In this document: positions 16,796-22,013 of the stretch, one piece after another
How the letters are laid out: each line of letters begins with the position of its first letter
Position numbering within the stretch: the first letter of the stretch is position 1
Source of the DNA: a virus
DNA: 24,243 nt
Strand: one strand, 5' to 3'
Virus record (IMG/VR): IMGVR_UViG_3300031857_001349
Span: 1 to 24,243 of that record
The notes under the pieces: model-generated
Seen by the model: the letters and a program-made list of their open reading frames with translations, nothing else
Database searches by the model: none
What the model was told of the DNA's origin: nothing
Made by a program: the position numbers and the translations under genes

Positions 16796-17756
16796 GATCC
16801 ACCATATCTTTAACTAACTGTGTGAAAGATATCTCTGGATACCAATCAAGATCGTTTTTTGCTTTGGTTGATACGCCCTTAAGATATTCTACTTCTGCTG
16901 GTCTATATAATTCAGGATCTATCTCAACATAATTTGTGGGATCTAATTCAGCATATTTAAATGCGGTATCCAAGAATTCTTGTACGCTCCATGTGTGTCC
17001 TGTGGCAATGACATAATCAGAAGGTTCTGACTGCTGTAGCATTAACCACATTGCTCTAACATAATCTTTAGCGTGTCCCCAGTCTCTTTGAGCATTAAGA
17101 TTTCCAAGTTTGAGTTTTTCTGTTGTTTCTCCTCTTTTAACTTGACCAATATATTTAGTAATTTTACGAGTAACAAAGTTTTCTCCTCGTCGCGGACTTT
17201 CGTGATTAAATAGAATGCCACAACAACCAAATACTCCATAGCCAGAACGATATATTCGCACCATATTGTGCGCTGCTAGCTTTGCCACTCCATATGGACT
17301 CTGTGGCAACATTGGTGTGTTTTCGTCCTGATATTTACCCTTAAAATCAGTTGAGCTATAATTAAACCCAAACATCTCACTAGTACTTGCCTGATAAAAT
17401 TTGGTTTTAAATGAATAATTTTTAATGGCTTCTAGGAGATTCACAACGCCAAGAGTGTCTATTTCAAAAGTTGTGGTGGGCTGTTTGAAACTGGTTGCCA
17501 CATGACTCTGAGCAGCAAGATTATATAGTTCATCTGGTTTGTGTTCTGATAGGATATTGTTGATATTAGATGGATCTGTCAAATCAAATTCTTCTAAAAT
17601 AAAATTTGGATTGTTGAGCAGATGAGATACTCTGTTTAGGGTGTTTGTGCTACTGCGGCGAAATAGGCCAACTACCTTATAATTTTTCTCTAATAAAAGA
17701 TCGGCCAAATAACTTCCATCCTGTCCATTGATTCCTGTTATAATTGCTTTTTTCAT
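16776..17756 (-). CDS. gmd: GDP-mannose 4,6-dehydratase
   Basis: 326 residues, slightly short for the family. It is an extended short-chain dehydrogenase: NAD(P)-binding TGINGQDGSYL (7-17), RRSS (33-36), NLAAQSHV (79-86), the catalytic cluster STSEMFG (124-130) and YGVAK (Tyr155, Lys159), then the Gmd-type signature NHESPRRGENFVTRKI (from 184) and QRDWGHAKDYV. It converts GDP-mannose to GDP-4-keto-6-deoxymannose, a precursor of GDP-fucose, rhamnose and perosamine sugars. The start overlaps the upstream gene by four bases (ATGA). No partner synthase is in the window, so the product would feed host pathways or genes elsewhere. A likely use is altering host surface glycans or decorating the virion. 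Confidence 0.93.
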   Translation of the reverse strand: MKKAIITGINGQDGSYLADLLLEKNYKVVGLFRRSSTNTLNRVSHLLNNPNFILEEFDLTDPSNINNILSEHKPDELYNLAAQSHVATSFKQPTTTFEIDTLGVVNLLEAIKNYSFKTKFYQASTSEMFGFNYSSTDFKGKYQDENTPMLPQSPYGVAKLAAHNMVRIYRSGYGVFGCCGILFNHESPRRGENFVTRKITKYIGQVKRGETTEKLKLGNLNAQRDWGHAKDYVRAMWLMLQQSEPSDYVIATGHTWSVQEFLDTAFKYAELDPTNYVEIDPELYRPAEVEYLKGVSTKAKNDLDWYPEISFTQLVKDMVDHDIQKL

Positions 17757-18568
17757 GATTCTTCCTTTAGTACGCTTTCGGGTGTAAAAAATGGTCGGTC
17801 TACTGAATTGTCTGCATAATTATGATATTCTTCTAATTTATTTTTTGATCTTTCCGTGGCCAATTTAAGTATTTCCATTTCTCGTCCTTCTCTTTCTCTT
17901 ACTTGTTCCTCCTCTAACATTCTAATTAGGCCAACCCACGAACTCTTTCCATCCTCTATTCTTTTGATTCTTTGCTCTCTTGTGGCTTTTAAATCCTTGC
18001 TAATTTTTTGTTGTTCGTTGAGCAGTTTGGTATACTCATTAGTATAATTAGCAATGCTATTTCGAGCAAAACTTAATTGGGTTTCCATATTCATCAATTT
18101 TGGAACATCTCTTTGATCTTCTGGCTTTTCATATTCTTTGTCTACTTCTCGTTGAAGTTTTTCTGTCATGGCTATGTGGCGCTTTCGTTCTTTCATGCTT
18201 CGGTTAATAAGAATATCTATGGTGATGAATTGTTTGATCTGTAATTCTTCAGCAGGAAGCACATCCTCTCTGAACTGTTTAATAAGACCAATCCATGTGT
18301 TCTCAAAGTATTCTAGTTCTCCGCTATCTTCATCAAACTGACGGGCGATTTCTGGCCAAAATGTTTTGCTATATAATTTGTATCGTAATGTTTCATTATC
18401 CTTTTTTTCATCATTGCTTAGATAAAGATTATTTTCTTCTATGTATCTCTTTACTGGAGCTTCGCTTCTGTTTAGTTGATCAGCAATATTTTCAATTGGT
18501 AAAGTATTAACATTATCACGAATAAATTTTTCTTCGTCTAAGCTTAATTGTCCTCGTTTTTTTGACAT
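17753..18568 (-). CDS. Candidate small terminase subunit (HTH plus coiled coil)
   Basis: 271 residues. Residues 8-50 resemble a helix-turn-helix (SLDEEKFIRDNVNTLPIENIADQLNRSEAPVKRYIEENNLYL). Residues 60-120 are a mixed helical region, and 120-250 form a highly charged, probably coiled-coil section (MKERKRHIAMTEKLQREVDKEY and onward). The tail is short (RPFFTPESVLKEES). An N-terminal DNA-binding domain, an oligomerising helical core and location upstream of terL fit a TerS that recognises the packaging site. However, three genes lie between it and terL. Its N-terminal segment is similar in style to the HTH protein at 19406-19630. A general DNA-binding protein is the alternative. Confidence 0.5.
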   Translation of the reverse strand: MSKKRGQLSLDEEKFIRDNVNTLPIENIADQLNRSEAPVKRYIEENNLYLSNDEKKDNETLRYKLYSKTFWPEIARQFDEDSGELEYFENTWIGLIKQFREDVLPAEELQIKQFITIDILINRSMKERKRHIAMTEKLQREVDKEYEKPEDQRDVPKLMNMETQLSFARNSIANYTNEYTKLLNEQQKISKDLKATREQRIKRIEDGKSSWVGLIRMLEEEQVREREGREMEILKLATERSKNKLEEYHNYADNSVDRPFFTPESVLKEES

Positions 18569-19200
18569 TGGTAATCTTTCAATAATGTTTCTATATGGAT
18601 TTTTAGTTTATCTAATAGGGGCTTATTTACTTTTACTCCATGTTTCAATTTTAAATAAATTTCTCTATATTCTGTGCTAACTATATGTGAATCTAGAAAG
18701 TTTATTATTTCCTGGTTTTGCAGAAAAGTTGATGAGTCGTGTTTGTCTGCTATTGGGGTATCTTCGTTGTCAGCATCTTTATGAATGCTTTGGGGCCTCA
18801 TAATATTTTTTTTATTTTCGTTTCTGTTTTTCCAATTTGAATATAATTCACAATCATTTTTATTATCATACTCTGAACACTGGCTTGCTCTGGACTTGTC
18901 AAATAGTGGACAGGTTAAGCACGGTTTATCTGGGCGCTGATAATTATTTCGTTTGTAATTAAATAATCTGTTACGAACGTGGGTCCAAAGAAAGTTTTCT
19001 AGTGGGCGTTTTTGATCATACTTCTGCAAACCCTCTATAGCAAATATAGCGGCTTGTTGCTTCATGTCCTCATATTCATGATATCCAAATTTAAATTTAT
19101 ATGCTAATCGTTTACTAATGTTGTCTAATACGTTCAAAAAATCTTGTTCAGTAACGCCATATTGTTCATAAATATTATTTTTCTGATTTTTCTTGGTCAT
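18544..19200 (-). CDS. Sigma-70-family-like transcription factor (gp55-type, candidate late sigma)
   Basis: 218 residues. Residues about 28-85 resemble sigma region 2: DNISKRLAYKFKFGYHEYEDMKQQAAIFAIEG and LQKYDQKRPLENFLWTHVRNRLFNYKRN, the part that binds the RNA polymerase clamp helices and the -10 strand. A cysteine cluster follows (PCLTCPLF, SQCSEY, NDCELY; Cys94, 97, 108, 117), which may hold a metal. Then come a NRNENKKNIMRP segment and a charged C-terminal helix pair. No region 4 is seen, as in T4 gp55, which directs late transcription with a clamp partner. It sits near the head of the structural operon, so it probably governs the virion genes. It overlaps the gene downstream by 25 bases. 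Confidence 0.75.
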   Translation of the reverse strand: MTKKNQKNNIYEQYGVTEQDFLNVLDNISKRLAYKFKFGYHEYEDMKQQAAIFAIEGLQKYDQKRPLENFLWTHVRNRLFNYKRNNYQRPDKPCLTCPLFDKSRASQCSEYDNKNDCELYSNWKNRNENKKNIMRPQSIHKDADNEDTPIADKHDSSTFLQNQEIINFLDSHIVSTEYREIYLKLKHGVKVNKPLLDKLKIHIETLLKDYQCQKNEDN

Positions 19201-19327
19201 CTAATAGTTCCGCTATAGATTTACCCTCTGGTAATTCTAAATCTTTTTGTATTTGTTCGTTTAAAGAGGCTTCTGCTTTGGTTTCTAGTACGCTATCAAC
19301 AAATTGTGGATTTTGGTCGTTTATCAT
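19175..19327 (-). CDS. Small acidic protein at the head of the late operon
   Basis: A 50-codon frame from ATG 19327, with GAGGG seven bases upstream, ending at TAA 19175-19177. It overlaps the sigma-like gene by 26 bases in another frame, the same tight style as its neighbours. The product (MINDQNPQFVDSVLETKAEA, later LPEGKSIAELLDDQEKSEK) is acidic and helical with no known motif. It is the first gene of the minus-strand operon. A cofactor of the sigma-like protein is conceivable but unproven. Confidence 0.6.
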   Translation of the reverse strand: MINDQNPQFVDSVLETKAEASLNEQIQKDLELPEGKSIAELLDDQEKSEK

Positions 19328-19337
19328 AATTGCCCTC

Positions 19338-19365
19338 TTGCTATTCTGGTCAACAATACTATAAT
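19338..19365 (+). promoter_or_regulatory. Candidate promoter for the plus-strand HTH gene
   Basis: TTGCTA (19338-19343), a 16-base spacer and a perfect TATAAT (19360-19365) precede the HTH gene by about 40 bases. The window between the divergent start codons is only 78 bases, so both directions are probably controlled together. Confidence 0.45.
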
Positions 19366-19388
19366 AAACAGTTACACATTTTGTGCAA
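19361..19388 (-). promoter_or_regulatory. Candidate promoter of the minus-strand operon
   Basis: On the minus strand TTGCAC (19388-19383) and TATTAT (19366-19361) are 16 bases apart and lie about 35-60 bases before the first start codon at 19327. The -10 overlaps that of the plus-strand promoter, so the two would compete. It resembles a host sigma-70 site with a weak -35. Confidence 0.4.
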
Positions 19389-19405
19389 TTTATGGAGGTT
19401 ATAAA

Positions 19406-19630
19406 ATGGCGAATTATAAGAAATGGCTTGATAGTGAACTAGAATTTATTAGAAACAATCAGGATCTAATGAATGATGAGGTTTTGGCCATAAAACTAAG
19501 TGAGATGACGGGTCAAAATATTACTCGAAGCATGATACGCCGTCAAAGGCGCAAGTTAGATATTAAGAAGAAACGAGGCAGACCACCAAAGATTAAGGTT
19601 GCTCAAACTTCTGGTGATATCAATGGTTAA
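19406..19630 (+). CDS. Small HTH / AT-hook DNA-binding protein
   Basis: 74 residues from the ATG at 19406, chosen for its strong GGAGG seven bases upstream; the frame is open further 5' but that part overlaps the divergent promoters. Residues 1-50 (KKWLDSELEFIRNNQDLMNDEVLAIKLSEMTGQNITRSMIRRQRRKL) form a Myb/HTH-like helical domain. Residues 54-62 (KKKRGRPPK) are a classical AT-hook, which binds the minor groove of AT-rich DNA. It is transcribed away from the sigma-like gene across a shared promoter region, so it is a good candidate regulator of that switch. The gene overlaps the next start by eight bases. Confidence 0.75.
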   Translation: MANYKKWLDSELEFIRNNQDLMNDEVLAIKLSEMTGQNITRSMIRRQRRKLDIKKKRGRPPKIKVAQTSGDING

Positions 19631-19883
19631 GGCTTCATTATTTTGCGCTATTTTCATGGTAGCATACTGTGCAAATAGTTGTTTTGCTTGTGAATGGACA
19701 TCTTGTCAAAAACCACAAGTTATTGTTGTTCAACCTCAGTGTGTGGTTGTGCAGGAAGTGCGGCCTCAAGTGGTTTATGTGCCTGTGGTAGTATATCAGC
19801 CACAACCGGTTGTGGTTTATTCTCAACCCGTGGCTACTTATCCTGTTTACGTTTATAATCCTTGGGTTCGATATCGCTACTAA
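19623..19883 (+). CDS. Small secreted protein with V/P/Q/Y-rich repeats
   Basis: 86 residues from ATG 19623 (an alternative ATG lies eight codons upstream). The start has GGTGAT a few bases upstream and overlaps the HTH gene stop. Residues 1-28 look like a signal peptide: short positive start (MVK), hydrophobic core ASLFCAIFMVAYCA, and a likely cleavage region NSCFA. The mature part has a CEWTSCQ segment and then short repeats of PQVVYVPVVVYQPQPVVVY type, ending VYVYNPWVRYRY. Such V/P/Q/Y-repeat secreted proteins are familiar from planctomycete-like genomes, but low complexity makes this a weak clue. It could act in the envelope, for example in lysis or exclusion of other phages; nothing shows which. 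Confidence 0.65.
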   Translation: MVKASLFCAIFMVAYCANSCFACEWTSCQKPQVIVVQPQCVVVQEVRPQVVYVPVVVYQPQPVVVYSQPVATYPVYVYNPWVRYRY

Positions 19884-19907
19884 AATAGTTTCGACCCTTG
19901 GTTCAAA

Positions 19908-19939
19908 AGGGGCGGGTGGCAACACTCGCCTCTTTTTTT
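19908..19939 (+). terminator. Rho-independent terminator after the secreted-protein gene
   Basis: Arms at 19908-19918 and 19923-19933 form an 11-bp stem with two G-T wobbles and a GCAA (GNRA-type) tetraloop, followed by seven T. It ends the two-gene plus-strand unit and lies at the visible boundary between AT-rich DNA and the more GC-rich cassette region. Confidence 0.9.
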
Positions 19940-19987
19940 ATAAACTGGCCAATTTTTATATGGGGGTGCTTATTTTTTTTGGACCAC

Positions 19988-20002
19988 CGGCCGCCCCGGC
20001 CG
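19988..20002. repeat. GC-rich inverted repeat at a unit boundary
   Basis: CGGCCG-CCC-CGGCCG, a 6-bp perfect stem with a three-base loop, lies just before the mini-hairpin array. Similar GC-rich dyads recur at the other transcription-unit boundaries (about 21015-21026, 21695-21707, 22783-22797, 23503-23519). Confidence 0.6.
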
Positions 20003-20006
20003 AAAA

Positions 20007-20249
20007 CCCCCCTATTCGTGGGGGAAACAGAAAAACCCCCCTAGTTGGGGGAACGCTACATACCCCCCGCGAGAGGGGAGGGGAGACTCCCCCCAATAGA
20101 GGGAGAGGGAGATACCCCCCGACAGAGGGATCACAAGTGTACACTACCACGCCAGAGGGATCCTACCCCCCAATAGGAGGATGAACAAGCGTATACCCCC
20201 CAATAGGGGGATACAATCCCACAATGATACGATTCCCCCCTAACGAGGG
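20007..20249. repeat. Array of C6-N4-7-G3-5 mini-hairpins
   Basis: This 243-base stretch has no gene. C6 runs begin at 20007, 20036, 20063, 20089, 20115, 20166, 20196 and 20235, each followed after 4-7 bases by GGGGG, GGAGG or GGG. The loops include TAGTT, AATA and GACAGA. Spacing is mostly 26-30 bases, with one gap near 20145-20160 where a degraded unit (GCCAGAGGGA) remains. The best unit, 20191-20214, has a longer stem (GTAT and ATAC outside the C/G arms). The units match the hairpins that end each gene downstream. Function unknown; a cassette hot spot, protein-binding array or stack of pause sites are possibilities. Confidence 0.8.
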
Positions 20250-20409
20250 AGAGTATCCTATGGATTACCTAATCCAATCTGGCAGCAAAACCTATGCCAA
20301 AAATCCAATCCTTACAATATCGAAAGAAAAAGATTTTCTCATTTTTTTTTCTTGCGTTGACGATACCATACTGTATAATCGGGGCATCACTACTACGAAA
20401 GGTTTTGAC
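20250..20409 (+). other. Leader region without a convincing gene, holding the first cassette promoter
   Basis: After the hairpin array the sequence becomes A/T-rich, with a run of nine T just before the promoter at 20352. The frame of the gene at 20410 is open back to 20224, but the promoter lies inside that frame, so the upstream codons are unlikely to be translated from it. They might be a relic of a longer gene. CCAATC-TGGCAGC at 20273-20285 faintly recalls the 42-base repeat at 21005 and 21686. Confidence 0.4.
20352..20379 (+). promoter_or_regulatory. Class-one sigma-70-like promoter
   Basis: TTGCGT, 16 bases, TATAAT, preceded by a T9 tract that may act as an UP-like element. The start codon of the gene it serves is 31 bases after the -10. 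A TTGACG lies inside the spacer at only 11 bases from the -10, which is too close. Confidence 0.75.
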
Positions 20410-20676
20410 ATGATCAAGTGTGCTGGTTACGATGTCGTCGGTGGTTCGATCCGTTGCACCTATAACGGCAAGCCCTACGCTGGCAAAGTGCTGTCGCAGC
20501 GTAAGACGGAAAAAGGCAATCTCCTCGTGGTCGAGACTGCCGATGGTGTCAAGTCTATCTATTGGGAAAAGTCTGTCGATTGCATCTTTCGGCCGCTCGT
20601 CCCCACCTTCCGCAGCACGGATGACGGCTACGACGCGGTGAAGGATCGCAGGGTCACACGCTACGGGATCCGGTGA
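20410..20676 (+). CDS. Small beta-rich cassette protein, unknown function
   Basis: 88 residues from ATG 20410, selected because the promoter at 20352-20379 lies upstream and GAAAGG is seven bases before it. The product (MIKCAGYDVVGGSIRCTYNG, then KPYAGKVLSQRKTEKGNLLVVETADGVKSIYWEK) alternates hydrophobic and polar residues like a small SH3-type barrel, comparable in layout to the proteins at 22060, 22297 and 22914. A basic tail follows (AVKDRRVTRYGIR). Codons end in C or G far more than in the minus-strand genes. The stop TGA is followed directly by the hairpin CCCCC-ATC-GGGGG. Likely an early phage protein acting in the cytoplasm; no partner is evident. Confidence 0.75.
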   Translation: MIKCAGYDVVGGSIRCTYNGKPYAGKVLSQRKTEKGNLLVVETADGVKSIYWEKSVDCIFRPLVPTFRSTDDGYDAVKDRRVTRYGIR

Positions 20677-20677
20677 T

Positions 20678-20690
20678 CCCCCATCGGGGG
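20678..20690 (+). terminator. C5/G5 hairpin directly after a stop codon
   Basis: CCCCC-ATC-GGGGG begins one base after the TGA at 20674-20676; the G run extends to 20693. No U-tract follows, so it is not a standard intrinsic terminator. It may be a 3'-end, pause or stability element. Confidence 0.5.
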
Positions 20691-20693
20691 GGG

Positions 20694-20723
20694 TAGACGG
20701 CAGGGTTCGGTGGTCTTTACAAT
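20694..20723 (+). promoter_or_regulatory. Weak class-two promoter
   Basis: TAGACG directly after the G run, an 18-base spacer and TACAAT. It is a degenerate version of the GGGGTTGACG-17-TAxAAT promoters farther right, at the expected distance from the next gene start at 20754. Confidence 0.5.
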
Positions 20724-20753
20724 CTAGTCTAACACAAAGAAAAGAGAAAGAAA

Positions 20754-20978
20754 ATGGAAAAGACGCTCAACCAACTGAACAATATCAAGGCTCGCATCTG
20801 GCAAGATAACTCTCACGAAGTGTCGATCATCTACTATCCCCGTCTGAACCGCTTCGTGGCAAAGTGTGACGCTATCATGACAGAAAAGCGAATCACACTC
20901 AACACGGCCGAACGTGTTTTGAACGATATGTTCTACGATTATTGCGTGGAAAACGCGAGTTGGATGGGGGTTTCATGA
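20754..20978 (+). CDS. Small cassette protein, unknown function
   Basis: 74 residues, with a purine-rich but weak ribosome site (GAGAAAGAAA) before ATG. The protein (MEKTLNQLNNIKARIWQDNS, SIIYYPRLNRFVAKCDAIM, ITLNTAERVLNDMFYDYCVE) looks like a helix, a beta-hairpin and a C-terminal helix. I recognise no family. The last codons lie in a G5 run (WMGVS), and the TGA is at the centre of GGGGG-TTTCATGAT-CCCCC, followed by ACTA-GGGGGG, so two hairpins compete around the stop. Confidence 0.75.
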   Translation: MEKTLNQLNNIKARIWQDNSHEVSIIYYPRLNRFVAKCDAIMTEKRITLNTAERVLNDMFYDYCVENASWMGVS

Positions 20979-20994
20979 TCCCCCACTAGGGGGG
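20966..20994 (+). terminator. Two mutually exclusive hairpins around a stop codon
   Basis: G5 (20966-20970), C5 (20980-20984) and G6 (20989-20994) allow either a hairpin with the stop codon in its loop or a tighter one just after the stop (loop ACTA). Ribosome position at the stop would decide which forms. Confidence 0.5.
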
Positions 20995-21004
20995 ATAGGT
21001 TGTA

Positions 21005-21046
21005 CCAGCCAATCCGCCCGGGCAGCCGAACCCCCACCTATGGGGG
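21005..21046. repeat. 42-base unit-boundary repeat, copy 1
   Basis: Contains CCAGCCAATCCG, a GC dyad around CCCGGG, GGGCAGC, and ends with the hairpin CCCCC-ACCTAT-GGGGG. It matches the copy at 21686-21728 in almost all positions outside the hairpin loop. It lies between two cassette units, just before the dyad at 21089. Confidence 0.75.
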
Positions 21047-21088
21047 ATGTACTACCTAATGTAATCTTTTACGCGGAATAATATATTT

Positions 21089-21122
21089 TGGCATGGCATT
21101 TGCATATGCAAACCTTGTGCCA
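21089..21122. promoter_or_regulatory. 34-bp dyad with sigma-54-like halves, copy 1
   Basis: A symmetric element: TGGCA, five bases, TTTGCAT, ATGCAAA, five bases, TGCCA, all centred between 21105 and 21106. The inner 14 bases are a perfect palindrome. Read on the plus strand, TGGCATG-N4-TTGC fits the -24/-12 consensus of sigma-54; read on the minus strand, TGGCACA-N4-TTGC fits as well. It may be a sigma-54 promoter, a divergent pair, or a repressor operator. It lies about 45 bases before a sigma-70 promoter. Confidence 0.6.
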
Positions 21123-21164
21123 AATAAGATATTTCTAGCGATTATTTTTTCAGATTTTTTTTCT

Positions 21165-21192
21165 TTGACATTCAAGTATCGTAGGGTAAAAT
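21165..21192 (+). promoter_or_regulatory. Class-one sigma-70-like promoter
   Basis: TTGACA, 16 bases, TAAAAT, with a T8 tract just upstream. Followed by GCCGATATA, a start-region sequence shared with the promoter at 21752. It serves the HNH gene. Confidence 0.85.
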
Positions 21193-21221
21193 GCCGATAT
21201 AACCTAGCAGGGAAAATGATC

Positions 21222-21674
21222 ATGCGACGAAAAAAGCCGATTCCCGCGACGATCCGCGAACAAGTTATCGCCCGCGACAACGGCCGTTGCCGTGCTTGTG
21301 GTATCGGCGACCGCGATGCTCTACAGTGTGATCACATTGTGCCGGAAAGCAAGGGTGGTTCCGACAGTCTGGACAATCTGCAGGCTCTTTGTGGAGTGTG
21401 CAACAATCGGAAGCAAAATACCAGTGTCGGCGAGTTGTCGATCCTTCCGCCGCTGTCCATGGCCGACGGTTTCGGCAACCCTATCGAAGTCATGCATCGC
21501 CGGGAAGTTTTTGTGCGGATGCTCGACGATGCTCGCAAGGCCGAAATCCGTAGTCTGGCCGATATCGCGGCCACGATGCGAGCGGAAGGTGTTGACGGTT
21601 TCCGCATTCGGCAACATCTGGAAAAGATGGTCAAGGCCGGGACCGTGGAGCGTATCTTGAAAATGTCCCGCTAA
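21222..21674 (+). CDS. HNH endonuclease with C-terminal winged-helix-like domain
   Basis: 150 residues from ATG 21222, which has AGGG at a nine-base distance; an ATG six bases earlier is too close to it. Residues 15-65 are an HNH domain with a zinc knuckle: RCRACG (Cys23, Cys26), CDHIVPESKGG (Asp37, His38), DNLQALCGVCNNRK (Asn52, Cys57, Cys60, Asn61). After a proline-rich link, residues 95-150 (EIRSLADIAATMRAEGVDGFRIRQHLEKMVKAGTVERI) look like a winged helix that could set DNA target choice. Candidate roles are destruction of host or rival-phage DNA, or mobility of the cassette array. The stop lies inside CCCGCTAATGGGGG. Confidence 0.85.
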   Translation: MRRKKPIPATIREQVIARDNGRCRACGIGDRDALQCDHIVPESKGGSDSLDNLQALCGVCNNRKQNTSVGELSILPPLSMADGFGNPIEVMHRREVFVRMLDDARKAEIRSLADIAATMRAEGVDGFRIRQHLEKMVKAGTVERILKMSR

Positions 21675-21681
21675 TGGGGGG
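21667..21681 (+). terminator. Short C/G hairpin with the stop codon in its loop
   Basis: CCC-GCTAAT-GGGGGG, a three-pair stem and the weakest of the series, holds the TAA of the HNH gene (21672-21674). The 43-base boundary repeat begins five bases later. Confidence 0.4.
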
Positions 21682-21685
21682 TGTC

Positions 21686-21728
21686 CCAGCCAATCCGGCC
21701 GGGCAGCGCGACCCCCTCGCTATGGGGG
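21686..21728. repeat. 43-base unit-boundary repeat, copy 2
   Basis: Matches 21005-21046: CCAGCCAATCCG, GC dyad CCGGCCGG, GGGCAGC, and a C5-TCGCTAT-G5 hairpin. Differences are concentrated in the hairpin loop and the bases next to it. Copies flank the HNH gene on both sides. Confidence 0.75.
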
Positions 21729-21751
21729 TAAACAAATCCGATTTTTTTTGT

Positions 21752-21779
21752 TTGACAACTAAAGTTCACACTGTAGAAT
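21752..21779 (+). promoter_or_regulatory. Class-one sigma-70-like promoter
   Basis: TTGACA, 16 bases, TAGAAT, with a T8 tract directly upstream and ACCGATATA after the -10. Confidence 0.9.
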
Positions 21780-21809
21780 ACCGATATAGAAAGTAAGGGA
21801 AAAACGAAA

Positions 21810-22013
21810 ATGAAAAATCTGAAGATGGAAGCCGTGAAGGTGGGTTTCGTGCTGACGAAGGATGCTCGTGGATTCTACCACCTGTACGATGTGAAGATGG
21901 GTTACGATGTGCTCGTGACCGCGTTCCGGGATAGCGTAGTCCGGATGATTCAGGATGAAAAGGCGATGATGGAATACAACCGTCGGAATCGCTCCCCCGT
22001 TGTGGGGGCTTGA
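21810..22013 (+). CDS. Small cassette protein, unknown function
   Basis: 67 residues with TAAGGG ten bases before ATG. The sequence (MKNLKMEAVKVGFVLTKDAR, FYHLYDVKMGYDVLVTAF, DSVVRMIQDEKAMMEYNRRN) suggests a beta-strand section then a basic C-terminal helix. I recognise no family. The last six residues (SPVVGA) are encoded by the hairpin CCCCC-GTTGT-GGGGG. The TGA stop is itself part of TTGACG, the -35 of the next promoter, so protein end, RNA hairpin and the next promoter share about 25 bases. Confidence 0.75.
   Translation: MKNLKMEAVKVGFVLTKDARGFYHLYDVKMGYDVLVTAFRDSVVRMIQDEKAMMEYNRRNRSPVVGA
21994..22008 (+). terminator. C5/G5 hairpin inside the last codons
   Basis: CCCCC-GTTGT-GGGGG ends three bases before the stop codon and two before the TTGACG of the next promoter. 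No U-tract. Confidence 0.5.

Noticed and set aside
19638-19925. Minus-strand frame opposite the secreted protein
   Set aside because: It lies antisense to a gene with signal peptide, ribosome site and terminator, and is composed of histidine- and asparagine-rich shadow sequence.
20007-20249. CRISPR array
   Set aside because: The repeats are only C/G hairpin arms with variable loops and no constant repeat of 20-40 bases, no uniform spacers and no cas genes.
20007-20249. G-quadruplex cluster
   Set aside because: G runs are single and separated by 20 or more bases and each has a nearby C run, so hairpins are the simpler structure.
20224-20409. N-terminal extension of the gene at 20410
   Set aside because: The class-one promoter lies inside this extension; the start after it has a good ribosome site. 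The same applies to the extensions before 21222, 22060, 22914 and 23892.
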